From Hydrangea macrophylla (lineage: Eukaryota > Streptophyta > Magnoliopsida > Cornales > Hydrangeaceae), in assembly GCA_033977485.1 (NCBI GenBank), contig CM066982.1, positions 32,280,218-32,344,217 on the forward strand: a DNA stretch of 64,000 nucleotides, read 5' to 3'. This document shows positions 52,804-64,000 of the stretch, piece by piece. Made by a program: the position numbers and the translations under genes. Numbering within the stretch: the stretch's first letter is position 1; every line of letters starts with the position of its first letter. The notes below the pieces were generated by a model. The model was not told the origin of the DNA. It worked only from the letters and a program-made list of their open reading frames with translations, and ran no database searches.

Positions 52804-53970
52804 TTTTAGTTGGGGAGGTGGTGTTTCTGTATTTTTGGGTCAGTTTTGTACTAATATTGGGTATGGTTTTGGTTGGATGGTTTTGTGTGGACATTATGTA
52901 TCACTGCTTGTATTTTATTCAGTTCATATTACAGTGGTTTAGATTGCTTGGATCATGGTTTTTAGCGTATACTATTATCTATTGATCCTGTTTGTTTTGG
53001 AGATTGTGTTCTGTTTGTCTATGCTAGGTTGCTTTGCTTGCGATCATCAATTTACTCCATACAGGTGATACCCATCTATTTTATTTATTGAAAATCAACT
53101 TCTGGGGACTTTGTTGTTTTCAGTTGGGGGTAGGAGACAATAGATAGGTATACACCCGACACCCGTAATGATCAGGTTTTGCACTTAGATATGTTTTAAA
53201 TTTAATGAGAACACAGTCTGTTAAAATTTTGAAATTTTTTGAATCGTATTGTTAGAATAACTCTGAATAACCTCTCCTGCTTGTTAATTAGACAATGACA
53301 CATTTGTAGTATTCTCATTTTTTTATGGATTAAATCCACGCGTTTTTATGTATCACTGAAATGAATTGCATCTGTAAAGCTATTATGTACCCAATACTTT
53401 TGTGCACTAATTGGCAGCCATGTAGAAAACCTAAAAATTGAGTTAATATGAATATTGTGCGAAAAGAACAAGTAGTGGAAGCTAATAACCCTTTGTGAGC
53501 TATTGAGCCAGTCGTCATTTCTGAGGGGATTCTCATACATTGTCGAATGGTTTTTCTTGCATATACTTGGTGAATTCGTTGTTAAGTCTCAGTTTTCTTT
53601 AAAAATTTTGACTGCTTATTAGAGGAGAACGTTCAGGATTTACCAATTAAACTCGATGAACACTTAAGTGCTAAAAATTGAAAGTTGAGAAAATGATTCA
53701 AGCCATCGTTTACCCATTCTTTTACCTGATATAACTATCACCTACATTCATTGAATTATTTCATCCCTGATCCCACACCTTAATTAAATATTTCCAATAT
53801 AATCATAAGAATTCATACCCTTGATCTATACCTTGACCTCATCGAGCCGTTTGATATATTTCTTGAGAATGAGTCATCAAAGTATGTGAAATGGAAGGAA
53901 GTTGTTGTGGGACATTCCAGGTTAAAAAAATAAAAAATAAAAAAATAAAAAAAAAATGATGATGAATGAA

Positions 53971-54006
<36 letters not shown>

Positions 54007-54911
54007 ATATGAAATGAATGGGAGATTGGGTGGAGAAAAGAATAAAGAATAAAAAGAGAAGTGGAAATTCCATCACATACTAAAAAGCACACTCTTCTCT
54101 ACAACCCTCCTACCTACTAAATAAAAGCCGCAAGTCAAAGTCTTGAAGATTCTCAACAATTGATTTAAACATGGAAGTGTGAGTTGAGTTATCCACGGTA
54201 TTTCGCTCCTCTAGTAAGTAGTGTTCCATTCATGAGACTATACACTCTTAAATGTCCGTTTTTCATAGAGTAGAGTATGAAAGCATTAGCACTTATAATC
54301 TCATCCTTATCAAAGCTTTCATACGATGTGTGATCATTGTAAAGCAAGTTTCTGAGAGACGTTCTTTTTGAGTGTGACCAATGTGAGAATTGAGCTAAAG
54401 CTGCAAGTTTTCCAAAGTACAATAGTCTAGATAACTCTTAATAAGGGTTGAACGCATGGTTGTTAATTTCACACACACACGGGTGCATGATGGTAATACA
54501 TTTGTTATATTTGGTGATATAGGGGAGCATGTGGGTCTCTTTCATGGGTTGATAGAGGATAGTATATTATTGTGGAGCTTAGTTAACAATTTAATGGAAG
54601 GGGGAATTCTACAAGTTATTCTAAATCTTTTTGAGCTTAAAATTGGAGAATTTTGTGGGTATATTCACTGCAAACCCTCACGAGACAGCACTCGTCCACT
54701 AGGGGAACCTGGGGGTTTAACGGCTTGTTGCATTTGCTAAATGCAACCGCGATTCCTGCGAAAGTGAGTTAGGATCTTTCTTTCTATCTTAGTTTAGGTT
54801 GTTTTTAGTTTTTCTTTGTTTCTTAGTTGTGGTAGTATTAGTTTAGGAGTTTTTATTTTATTTTATTTTCGCTTTATCGCTAGGGACTAGCAATAAGCTA
54901 GTTGGGGGTTG
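52804..54911 (+). other. 3' untranslated region and polypurine tracts of the Athila-type element
   Basis: No coding region. The polypurine tract used for the 3' LTR is agttgggggttg just before 54912. Similar G-rich tracts occur at about 52809-52822 (agttggggaggtgg) and 53120-53137 (cagttgggggtaggagac). An A-rich tract lies at 53923-54001. ORFs on either strand are short and low in complexity. Confidence 0.6.
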
Positions 54912-56538
54912 TGCAAAGCGGGGGTATTTGTAAAATACAACCGCGCTAAAGGAAAGAATTGTATTAGTTTTTATCACAACTTCCCGTTTTATCTGCGATT
55001 TGCATTGCAAGGCTAAATTCTATACACTATGATTAATCTATGATAAGTTGTATTGTTTTAGCTGTTGTTTGTGCAGATTACTGCTGTGTGGACTAAACAG
55101 ATGAACATCAGAATAAACAGAATGCTGGAATGAAAACAAAAGAAGCCAAAGCTGAAATGTGGAGTTCGATCGATCTAAGAAGGTTCGATCGATCGAGAGT
55201 TCGATCGCTCAAAGAGAGTTGAAGCGCTTGAGGCTTAAGGGTTCGATCGATCGAGAGCAGTTCGATTGATCGAACGGGGTATTTCCAGTAACATTTGCGT
55301 GCGCAGCAGATGCGGGTTTTAACCCTAGTTTCTTAGGTTTTCTTATATATAGGAGTATTGTACACGTCCAGGGGGACGCCCACTTTACATTTTTACAGTT
55401 TTTTAGAGAGAGAGATAGAGGTTTGTGTTTGGTTTTGTAGGTTATTCATTGAAGTTTCATTCGTGAACCGGATTGCTTAAGTTTAATACGAGTATTCTTC
55501 ATTCCAGGTTTTATATTTATTGTTTATTCATATCTTGCACTGGGTAGTCGTAGTTTAATTGCTCGTCTTATAGTGTTACATGCTAAATATTTATAAAACC
55601 ATAGTTTTCGGATTTTTCATGAAAAACTCACACCCAAACGAGGCGTTAATATTTTCTCACGTTAAATATCAATCTAGGACACTCCAGACGATGTCTGAGT
55701 AGTCCCAGGTTGGGAGAACGCGATGAAACAGTGATCTCCAGCCTCTGCCATGCAGCAGAATAATCGCTGTGTTCGATCGATCGAAGTTAGTTCGATCGAT
55801 CGAACCAGAGACAGTCAATCGATCGAAGTCAGTTCGATCGATTGAGGGATGAAGGTCTTCGATCGATCGAAGGCGCGTCGATCGATCGAACTCCCTGATT
55901 CTTGAGGATGTTCCCTGCAGTATTCCAGGACCTTTTGTTTTAGGATTTGTTATCATTCTGTCCCAAATAAATGCTCAGTTTGTCAAAACAGTTTTAAAAC
56001 TAAGGCCCTAAGGCATTTTCTTTCAATACATTTTGCAAACCATCTTTAATGCTAACACCATTGAGGATGCGAGTCTTAACTATTGGATTAAACCGCTTTC
56101 ACGTATTTTAACTTAACTGTGATGATATGGTCCCGGTCATGAAAGGGCCATAGAATCTCCATCTTTAGAGGAATACGGAAAACTGTGGGCAACATACTCC
56201 TTTGTGCTTCAAGACAACTGCATGGTAGATGGTTAAGGTTACTGCGGATTCGTGTAATCCCAACACTTTCTTTTAAAGTTAAACATCCTAATTTCAAGTA
56301 CTGTTTTAATTACCTAGTTAGATCGTTAGTCATTTTCTTTATTAATCTTAGCTGTGGAACTTTGTGTTCCGCACCATTGCTTAATCTTATTCATTTTATT
56401 TTATTTTCTTTAGAGGTTAGTCTAATTCAATAGGTCAACACCTTCCTTGTGGGATCGACCTGGTCTTACCAGATATTACTTGCACGTCTACCTACACTTG
56501 GGTATTGCACAAGAGCGCACAACTATTTAGTCGTGTCA
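54912..56538 (+). repeat. 3' LTR of the Athila-type element
   Basis: 1627 bp, same ends as the 5' LTR, TATA-like text at about 55343-55352, same palindrome clusters (55165-55275 and 55770-55890). Confidence 0.92.
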
Positions 56539-56652
56539 CTCGACTCTATAATCATGCAAAAGGAGCTAACTTAGTGTCAGTACTAATACGAGGTAAATCT
56601 TAGGCTCATAACTTAAGGTGTAGGACAATCAGTGAGCGCATCATAACCTAAA

Positions 56653-56664
56653 GCTCTGATACCA
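56653..56664 (-). promoter_or_regulatory. Primer-binding site, chromovirus unit 2
   Basis: Minus strand TGGTATCAGAGC, eight bases inside LTR 56673-59818. It is cut off from its interior by the Athila insertion, only 109 bp away. Confidence 0.85.
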
Positions 56665-56672
56665 AAAATCCC

Positions 56673-59600
56673 TGTCACGCCCCGAAGTACCAAAAATAGG
56701 GAAAAATAAATTTCCTTTATGGGTTCGTAGACACGTGACTGGTTGTGAGTGTCACCTGATTGTCCAAACATGCTTATAACAATAATGTGATATGGGAAAG
56801 TGACTAAGTTCAGCGGAAGCAGAAATTTAAAACATCCAAGTCTTACATCAGTAGTATATTACAAGGCAAAAAGATATCCAAAAGATACATATTACAAGAC
56901 CAGCTAAACTATTATATCACTAACATAATAATAGAACTATAACAAAAGAAAAGCTCCAAAGTCTTCAACTGGCGAAACCGTAGCCTTCCTCGTAGTAATC
57001 TTCACCAGCATAGTCTTCAGTAGTAAAGTCAGCATCTTGATAGTAGTCGGCTCCGTCTGGACCTGCAAAGGCTGGACGTGGAAGGTCCAGCGGCATGAAA
57101 AGCCGTTAGCGGTTAAGGTAAGTGAGGGTCTCCTTAAGGTTACCACCACTTAAGGTAAGTTATTCTTCATCTCTTCTTATTCTCGATACAATGTCTTGTT
57201 CGTCTTTTCTCATTCTCAAAACCATATCTTATTTAAACCCAATCATTCCCCTTGAAACTTAACCCAAAACTGAACTGACCAATGACATTGACGGAAAGAA
57301 GACTTAACTCCAAATGCATTTACTAGTCAAGAAAGAACAACACTCAACAATGAATAATTAACTATCGCCCAACTAGCACTCAAACTGTCGCCCAAATGGC
57401 ATTCAAATTATTGCCCAACTGGCATTCAAACTGTCACCTAAATGGCATAAGTGTGCGGGACATTAACAATCTCTTGGTCGAACACGTCATGCCGATCCTC
57501 AGGTCGCCCGCACGTTACCGAACACGTCATGCCGATCCTCAGACCAAGGGTACGGGAAATTAATAATCACTTGGACGAACACTTCATGCCGATCCACAGG
57601 TCACCCGTACATAACTGAACACGTCATGCCGATCCTCAATCCGAGGGTGCGGAAAACTAATCAACTACTTGATCGAACACGTCATGACGATCCTCAGGTC
57701 ATCCGCACTTGACCGAACACGTCATGGCGATCCTCAGATCAAGGAACAAAACATAACTCACCAATCGACTCTATGGAATAATCGAGAGACCAACTTTGCA
57801 AGAATTATCCAAACACGACACAAAAGTTCACGAATCAACTTTGACAAGTAGACACACGACTAGAAACGATGCCCAATGTCCCTTATTCGCATTAAATCTG
57901 TTATTGGAGGTTTTATCGTTATTTTACGTGTTCGTACGTTTCGTAGTTTAGTTCGTTAATATCATCCATTTATAACCGTTAATATTTTGCTATACGTCCG
58001 ACATTCCGTTTTCCTCTCAATATACTTACGATGGAAACTTTTCCAATCACTTATCAATGCAATAATCGTGCCATACAATATACTTATAGTTTGGGTATGA
58101 ACTTTCCAACAGTCATTAAACTATATTCACGTAGCTTATGGATTTATAATCATGGATTTAATATCAATAAAACATATAGATGAAACCCTTAACATACTCA
58201 TCTACGCGATAGCACTACCATAGCACGAGATTTTCATAACAACACATGTACTGGAAAACTAGCATCAACAATCAACACCATGCATATACAAAACATTATA
58301 CAAAAAGCTGTACAATCTGCCAAGATACATTTTTACTGTGTTGGCTGAATTAACATGATTTATTTGGGTATGATAAATTGATTTGTAGATCAAACTCAAA
58401 ACTAAAACATTATAGATAATAGGAATATCTTCATGTACAAAAAAAATCTAGCTTCAATTACATTTTTGAGCTACTCAAACTATTTATTTTACAAGACATT
58501 TCTTATATCTCGGACTGTTCTGTCCCAGATTTATAGGTTTGCATTGTACGTGCATTTCACCTATGAAGGAGGGGTTTTTAGACTGAGCTGTAGAAGCGTT
58601 ATTTGTAGATATATGAGTTTGCTTTTACCACAAAATAAAATAGCTTAATTCGGATTTTTGAGCTGCACAAAACATTCATTTTACTAAACTATGTTCTGCT
58701 GAAAGTTTCAGTTTCTCAGATTTATAACACTGCGTTGTACATGCATTTCACCCATGAAGGAGTGATTTCTAGACTGATCTATAGAAGAGTTATTTATAGA
58801 TAAATGAGTTAACTTTTACCACAAAAAACCTAGCTTAATTCGGATTTTTGAGCTGCACAAAACATTCATTTTACTAAACTATGTTCTGCTGAGAGTTTCA
58901 GTTTCTCATATTTATGGATTTGTCTTGCATGTCATGAAATCTTCAACACAACAACATCAAAATTAAACTAAACATTAGTACATATTATATGAGTTCTAAA
59001 TTGAGTTAGATTACTCACAATTACTCACCAAAGCTTGAAATTGAGCTTGGATGTTGTTTTTGAGCTTAATAGAGCTTGAACTTCAAACTTCGAGGATGAA
59101 ATCCTTCTTCTTCTTAACTTCTTGACTTTTCTTTATTCTAGGATTCTTCTTGGACTTCTAAGACTTATAATCACAACTCCTAAGTCCCCATGGTGATGTG
59201 GATGTAAGTATATGAGTGTGTATATGAAGGTGCTCACAAGGAATTGGAGGATCAACTCTTGATTTTCCTCCTAACTTCTCTTTTATCTCTCTATGTATCT
59301 CTAACCTCCTAGCTTTCTTTCTATGTGCAGATTTTTAGGCCAAAGAAAATGAAATGCATAAGTATATGCATGGTTATATAGAGATGGTGGAGGGGGAGGT
59401 GTCTTCATGCATGTTTGCATGTGCACATGCAATGACAAGTGTCCCACATGTGGACAAGTGTCACATAGGGTGGTGACATGTGTCAATGGGGTTGCATGTA
59501 GCTTCCATGTGGCCGACCATGTGGTGTCCACCTCGGGTTTTATGCCACTTCCTCGGTTTGCGTGCATAAGTTCCTCGATATTCGTGTCGGTCTCAAAGTA

Positions 59601-59818
59601 CGTGCAAACTGGTATAATTTCTAATATCCGGGTCCGGGTACGGGACTAAGTTAAATCTTATTATGGTCGAGTCGGTATGGTTACTACAGTTTATATGGTA
59701 ATACTACAACACGTCCATGCCCTCACATAATTAAAATAATAATATAATAGTATAGTGGGTCCAATATAGAAATTAGAAAAAGCTGATATTATAATGACAG
59801 AAAATTACGGGTGTTACA
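56673..59818 (-). repeat. Chromovirus LTR, array position 3
   Basis: 3146 bp, same ends and internal repeats as 34746-37895. The TATA counterpart is at 59373-59382 and the minisatellite counterparts are at 57361-57740 and 58436-58930. It acts as 5' LTR of unit 2 and 3' LTR of unit 3. Confidence 0.85.
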
Positions 59819-59865
59819 TCTTCCACCACCTATTAAAGGATTTCGTCCTCGAAATCAGAGCTTAT

Positions 59866-60156
59866 CTATTTACAAAACAGAAAAGAACATTTCTCTCGCA
59901 TCTCTGACTCCATTTCCCACGAAGCTTCTCTTTCGTCATGATGATTCCATTGAACTTTCACCAATGGGATCTCCTTGTTCCTCAGCTTCTTGGTTTCTCG
60001 ACCCAAAATCTTGATGGGTTTCTCTGTGTAAGACACGTTATTCGCCTCAATGTCCTTGAAGTCGATTACATGTGGTGTCCCGCCCTGATGATACTCCTTC
60101 AACACACTGATGTGAAAAATATTACGAATACCTGACAACCTTAGTGGAAACATCAC
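59866..60156 (-). pseudogene. pol: Integrase C-terminus with chromodomain, unit 3
   Basis: Same 96-codon remnant as at 37943-38233, differing by only two residues near the end (MREKCSFLF against MQEKYSFLF). The polypurine tract is at 59819-59831. The same chimeric junction lies upstream (second LTR start ending at 60205), with no RT or protease. Confidence 0.8.
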
Positions 60157-60479
60157 TAATTTATAATATCCTACGTGGAATTTCCGGAAAAATTCAGGTG
60201 CTACATCACTAACTACCTTATCAGAGGATTTTGTCCTTGAAATCTAGAGTTTGCTAGGTCTTAGAAAGTACAAGGTACTAATCATATCTCAGATTTTAAG
60301 GTTGTGAGGTTCTCACTAGCTAACTAATCAGACCTTCTCATAAATTCTTTCAAACATCCAAACTTCTTTGCTAAAACAATGCCAAGTGAAATTCATAGTT
60401 CTAACATTGAATATGGCACCTTCGGTCTTTCGTCTTATTCAATGCTGAGGTTAATTTGGTGATCTGTAAGTTCTCTTTC

Positions 60480-60860
60480 GGGATCTTCTTTGTGGTGGAA
60501 CCTTGTTCTGAGTTCCTCGTTCTGGACAATCTTTGCGCACACGTCCAGTCTTTCCAAAATTAAATCATTGTGCCTATCCACTTGTGAGATGTTTCGGTGC
60601 TTCGCATTCTTTGAAGTGATGTCTAGATATTCTGCAGTTGTCGCAGATATCACGTTGCTTTGGATGTGTCTGAACGGCAGTCTGATTAACTTTCCTTTCA
60701 TTGTTTCTTTGCCTTTTTTGATGATTCTTGATGTATCTAGAGTTTTCCTCAATGATTGTGGGCTGTATTCGAGTAGTTGTTCGGGATACTGGTTTGTTTC
60801 TTCTGCGTCGTTAATCGGGCAAGATTCTTGCCTCTCAGCTTTCTGATGCGATGGTTGAGA
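60480..60860 (-). pseudogene. gag: Gag nucleocapsid remnant, unit 3
   Basis: Zinc knuckle CDNCRISRHHFKEC at 60645-60604, as in unit 2. The second knuckle has decayed further: its first Cys codon is a TGA here. The frame otherwise follows unit 2. No capsid motif is legible upstream. Confidence 0.6.
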
Positions 60861-63293
60861 AGTCTAGTTGGTCTCACGATTGTCTTCTATAACTTGTAGG
60901 GGTCGTGGCGTCCTTTTAAGCGTGTTATTGTGATTGAGTTCGTTGCGTGTCGTCATGAAATCGTCGTGGAGTTTTGGCATCGTAGGTGATGACACAAGTC
61001 GTTAAGCAATTTGTCCATGCATTAATTAATACTAAGCATATAAGTTGTTACTGGTAATTGGAGTAGGATTGAATTCACTTGTAAGGAGTTGAATTCATAA
61101 CAAAATGAATACTCATTATGTACTGAGTTAAAAACGAAGGGGTACGTGATCAATCACTTGTACGTAGGATCACACTATATAGAATGAGTATCTGAGAATA
61201 ACCATTAGATGATTACTATAGGACAATCATAGTAATGCAATGACTATAGGCGCATGGCCTCCCAGGTAGGACATAAGAATTCCTTATCTCATGAGCCAAT
61301 AATTTAGGTGAAGCCTTAATGATAAAAGTCAAGGTTACCAATAAGAAGAATTTATGAAATGAAAGGAAATGAAGACTAATTTACAAAGGGGTACAAGATG
61401 CATGAGTTCCTTAGGTGAACAAATACAAAGAGATCCTTTACAATAATGTCAAGGGATACGCAATTGCAAAAGTTGGTCAAATGGTTGACAGTCCAAATGA
61501 TTTACAAAGATTAATTTAACAGATCATAAATCCAAATGACTTACAAAGATTGGTTTATAAATGAATTATTGGAATCGATTTTCATGGTGATAAGACCAAA
61601 GAGGTGACTTATAGCATTAGAAAGCAAATGAATTCTCTTGGATTTATCATTGATCAGAATGATCCAAAATCTTGTTAAGTGAAATCAGAGAAGACAACGA
61701 ATAACTGTCAATTAGTGAAACAATAAAGGACATCCCAAGGTTCATCATAAGGATAATTGATCTAATGCAACCAATGGTAGAAAATAGTGGGTTTACTCAA
61801 AAGGAGTTAAATCAGAAAGATGAATATAGTTACTCAGCCTTACATGGTTTTAATTTATAACGTGCGCAGGGTCAGAGATGTATTTTTTCAGTGTGTTGAT
61901 GGAACATCGATGTTGTAAACCTGAAACGTGTCTTCTCTTGGTAGGTCCTATGCGATCTGATCATTGGCTTGAAAATGGAATGCAGTACTCATCTTCAATA
62001 ATGTTCGCAGTGCGAGTCATTCGTTGTGATTAAACCTAGTCGATGTCAGCAGTCTATGAGGTCGTTCGATCTGTTGAAGGTATGTTCTATTCTTGCATCT
62101 TCCATCGCCTCGGGTTAAGTCAATATCTCATGTGCTCCTTGTAGTAGGTTGACCTTGGTAGTGTAGCAGGTTGTGGCTTGAGTGGTTTAAAAAGCAATTC
62201 TGAATGGACGATATGGAGGTGTCTAAATAACTCGTTTCCATAGTTACTTGTGCTTGTGCCGTCAGCGGTCTTCCATAAGCCTTGTATCAGTCTTCCAAAT
62301 ACAATGGTGGGATCGATCTCCTTAGGTATTATGTTGCTTAGCCTTCTGGAATAGTCCTCAGTTGTTTGAGATGATTCATCCATTGTAGAGATCGAGCAGA
62401 TTCTTCTATTCCTACATATGAGTTTGTGTCTATAAGGTTTCTATCATACCTTATGCGAGGCAATCATAGCCTATTACATCTCACATTATAGTTATCATCA
62501 TAATCCCAGTAACTAGAATACAATGATTGAAACAATTGAATAGATTGATCCAAAATGAAGCCGAATCTGAAAAGGCATATGAATTCTCATAGATAGAAGT
62601 ACAATAGTAGAGTGATGTGATCCATTCAATAATAAGATGTAAATCTAATAATGATTGAATGACTGTTTACTATGGAAGTAATCGTAGTATCTCAAGATTT
62701 GTAGGAAATGAAAGTAACTGATGGCATAAGGCCTTCAACGAATGAAATAAGAATTAGGTATTTCATAAGTGAAATAGTCCAAACGAAACCCCACTGATAA
62801 AGAATAAGGTAGCAACTAAGAGAGACAATAAGAGGTCAAGATGTACAGAGAGTACAACATTTTTGAGTTCATGGCAAGAACAAGGACAGAGAACTCATTT
62901 AGAATTATTTCAAATGAAATGAACTTGTAAGAATTTGTTCAAGGAATAATAAGTCAAAAAGAATGGCTTTGCAGTACTAGTGATCGAACTTGTTCTCAAA
63001 AGAATTTGTCAAGAATCGGATGATCAAGGTACATACTCAAGAATTGTTGACTGGGGAATTTCTAAAAATTCAAGGAAATGAATTACTTATCAAGGAGTGT
63101 ATCACAATAATTATTGATGGTAATCAGAGCCACTTTACAAAATATATAGATCCTTTTTCCAGAAGAAATGACCATTAGAATAGAAGGTATCGATTTACTC
63201 AAAGGGAGTGGAATGAGTAGAAAGGATATATTACTGCTTACTATAGTACTCGCCTACCATATATAAGGTAAAGTTTGCCTCTCTTATTATCTA
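60861..63293 (-). other. Degenerate interior of chromovirus unit 3
   Basis: Matches 38941-41369 with scattered substitutions. No recognisable capsid or other domain. An 87-codon minus ORF at 62120-62383 has no known features and is open only in this unit. Confidence 0.45.
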
Positions 63294-63860
63294 TTACGGG
63301 CCCTCTAAGAACTCCTCCTTAGGGTCCTCCTCCTCCTCCTCAATGTCAGCTGGATCTGCTTCGTGGTTCTGCTCAAGCATCGGTATCATCTTGTCCCCAT
63401 CAACTGCTGGTGCTGGATGGTCATGTACATCATCCCCTGCTCTTTGAAGATCGTCTGCTGGGTAAACCTCCTCGATCGGCTCGTCGTCGCTACTTGCCGG
63501 ATCATCATCAATTGTCAGGTCATCGTCGTCATCTGCATTATCACCATTAGATGGGTCGTCTGCTGAGTGGTCACTGCCTGCAGAATCCTCTCCACTCACT
63601 ATGTCGTCGTCGCTATCTGTATCCATGGGATCTGAATCGGCATCTGGCTCTGGTATGGGCTCAGGTGAGAATGGTGGTGCTGGTGCGGCAATGATTATCG
63701 GGAAGAGTATATCGTCATATAGTGCCTCATCCTGAGTCATGCCGATAAGCTCCTGGTGAATAAGTATGGTAGTCTCTGAAGCATGGATCGACTCGGGCTG
63801 AACTCGATCCGGATACTGCAATGTATCGGTAAGCACAGCTCTCCGTATATCCTCTTCCAA
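63294..63860 (-). pseudogene. Acidic ORF of unknown function, unit 3
   Basis: 188 codons, the third copy of the ORF at 33936 and 41370. It has the same TAG upstream of the listed ATG as unit 1. Differences from unit 1 are mostly single substitutions plus one glutamate codon fewer. The window ends 140 bp upstream, before the primer-binding site and 5' LTR of this unit. Confidence 0.5.
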
Positions 63861-64000
63861 GATATGCCTCGCCCTCTAGCAGATCCGATGTCGATATAGT
63901 ACAGGGTTGGCAAGCTGGATACGACCATCGCGATTATAGTGACCTTCGAAATCATCATGAACAAAGCTCGACTCTATAGTCATGCAAAAGGAGCTAACTT

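Larger units (their letters stand above)
42048..56538 (+). mobile_element. Athila-type Ty3/gypsy retrotransposon, complete, TSD ctcga
   Basis: 14,491 bp with LTRs of 1630 and 1627 bp that differ at roughly 13-15 sites by eye. Target duplication ctcga is at 42043-42047 and 56539-56543; the empty site is seen in the other units ('aaagctcgactctat'). It has a primer-binding site, gag, protease, RT, RNase H and integrase in Ty3/gypsy order, then a long 3' region with two more ORFs and a polypurine tract, as in Athila elements. Gag to RT is one reading frame broken by TAG (44642) and TGA (46187); integrase is in another frame. As it stands it should not make a complete polyprotein without recoding. 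Confidence 0.92.
33053..64000 (-). mobile_element. Tandem array of a defective chromovirus sharing LTRs
   Basis: The order along the plus strand is: truncated LTR, internal piece; LTR (34746-37895), interior (37896-56672, with an Athila element inside); LTR (56673-59818), interior (59819 to the window end). Units are near-identical outside the insertion. Each LTR serves as 3' LTR of one unit and 5' LTR of the next. LTR ends (TGTAACACC.. / ..GGCGTGACA on the minus strand), primer-binding site TGGTATCAGAGC and a chromodomain identify a chromovirus, most like the Tekay/Del group given the long LTR. The right end of the array is outside the window. Confidence 0.8.

Overview
The window is nuclear DNA of a flowering plant, most likely a dicot. 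It is AT-rich and intron-bearing, and nested LTR retrotransposons of plant lineages occupy most of it (Athila-type and Tat/Ogre-type Ty3/gypsy, and chromovirus). Small TIR elements lie in the gaps. The only host-derived gene I can support is a broken, intron-containing copy of the spliceosomal Sm-core gene SmG, on the minus strand at 18897-23678. No rRNA, tRNA, CRISPR or bacterial-type features were seen.

Left block (1-10660). A Tat/Ogre-like element lies on the minus strand. It has a long LTR (2351-10014), a primer-binding site, a leader and the start of gag, which is cut at 505 by a plus-sense LTR of another family. Two solo LTRs sit inside the long LTR, each with a perfect 5-bp target duplication: 3164-4461 (atgat) and 5380-8633 (atagg). 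Removing both leaves about 3.1 kb, close to the 3254 bp of the inserted relative.

Middle block (10661-27989). This is gene-poor. It holds a cluster of CAATCGATTG palindromes, a diverged Athila-type LTR, a Helitron-like 3' end and several inverted-repeat elements. The SmG pseudogene follows, with a 626-bp Mutator-like element (11-bp target duplication) inserted on its exon 3 acceptor. A 556-bp hAT-type element with an 8-bp duplication, two more small inverted-repeat elements and a GGT-rich satellite come after it.

Right block (27990-64000). A third copy of the long Tat/Ogre-type LTR is interrupted by a complete gag-only element (28342-31926) and then cut at 33053. From there to the window end runs a minus-sense tandem array of a defective chromovirus that shares LTRs between units (LTR about 3.15 kb, internal region about 4.3 kb). 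Each unit keeps an acidic ORF, a gag zinc knuckle and an integrase chromodomain but lacks protease, RT and RNase H. A 14.5-kb Athila-type element (42048-56538, target duplication ctcga, near-identical LTRs) is inserted in the second unit. It carries gag, protease, RT/RNase H, integrase and two further ORFs, with two in-frame stops and one frame shift.

Relative order of events: the chimeric chromovirus unit formed first, then tandem amplification, then the Athila insertion into one unit. The solo LTRs and the gag-only element are later than the long LTRs that contain them. No element here has a complete intact polyprotein, so any movement would need enzymes supplied from elsewhere.
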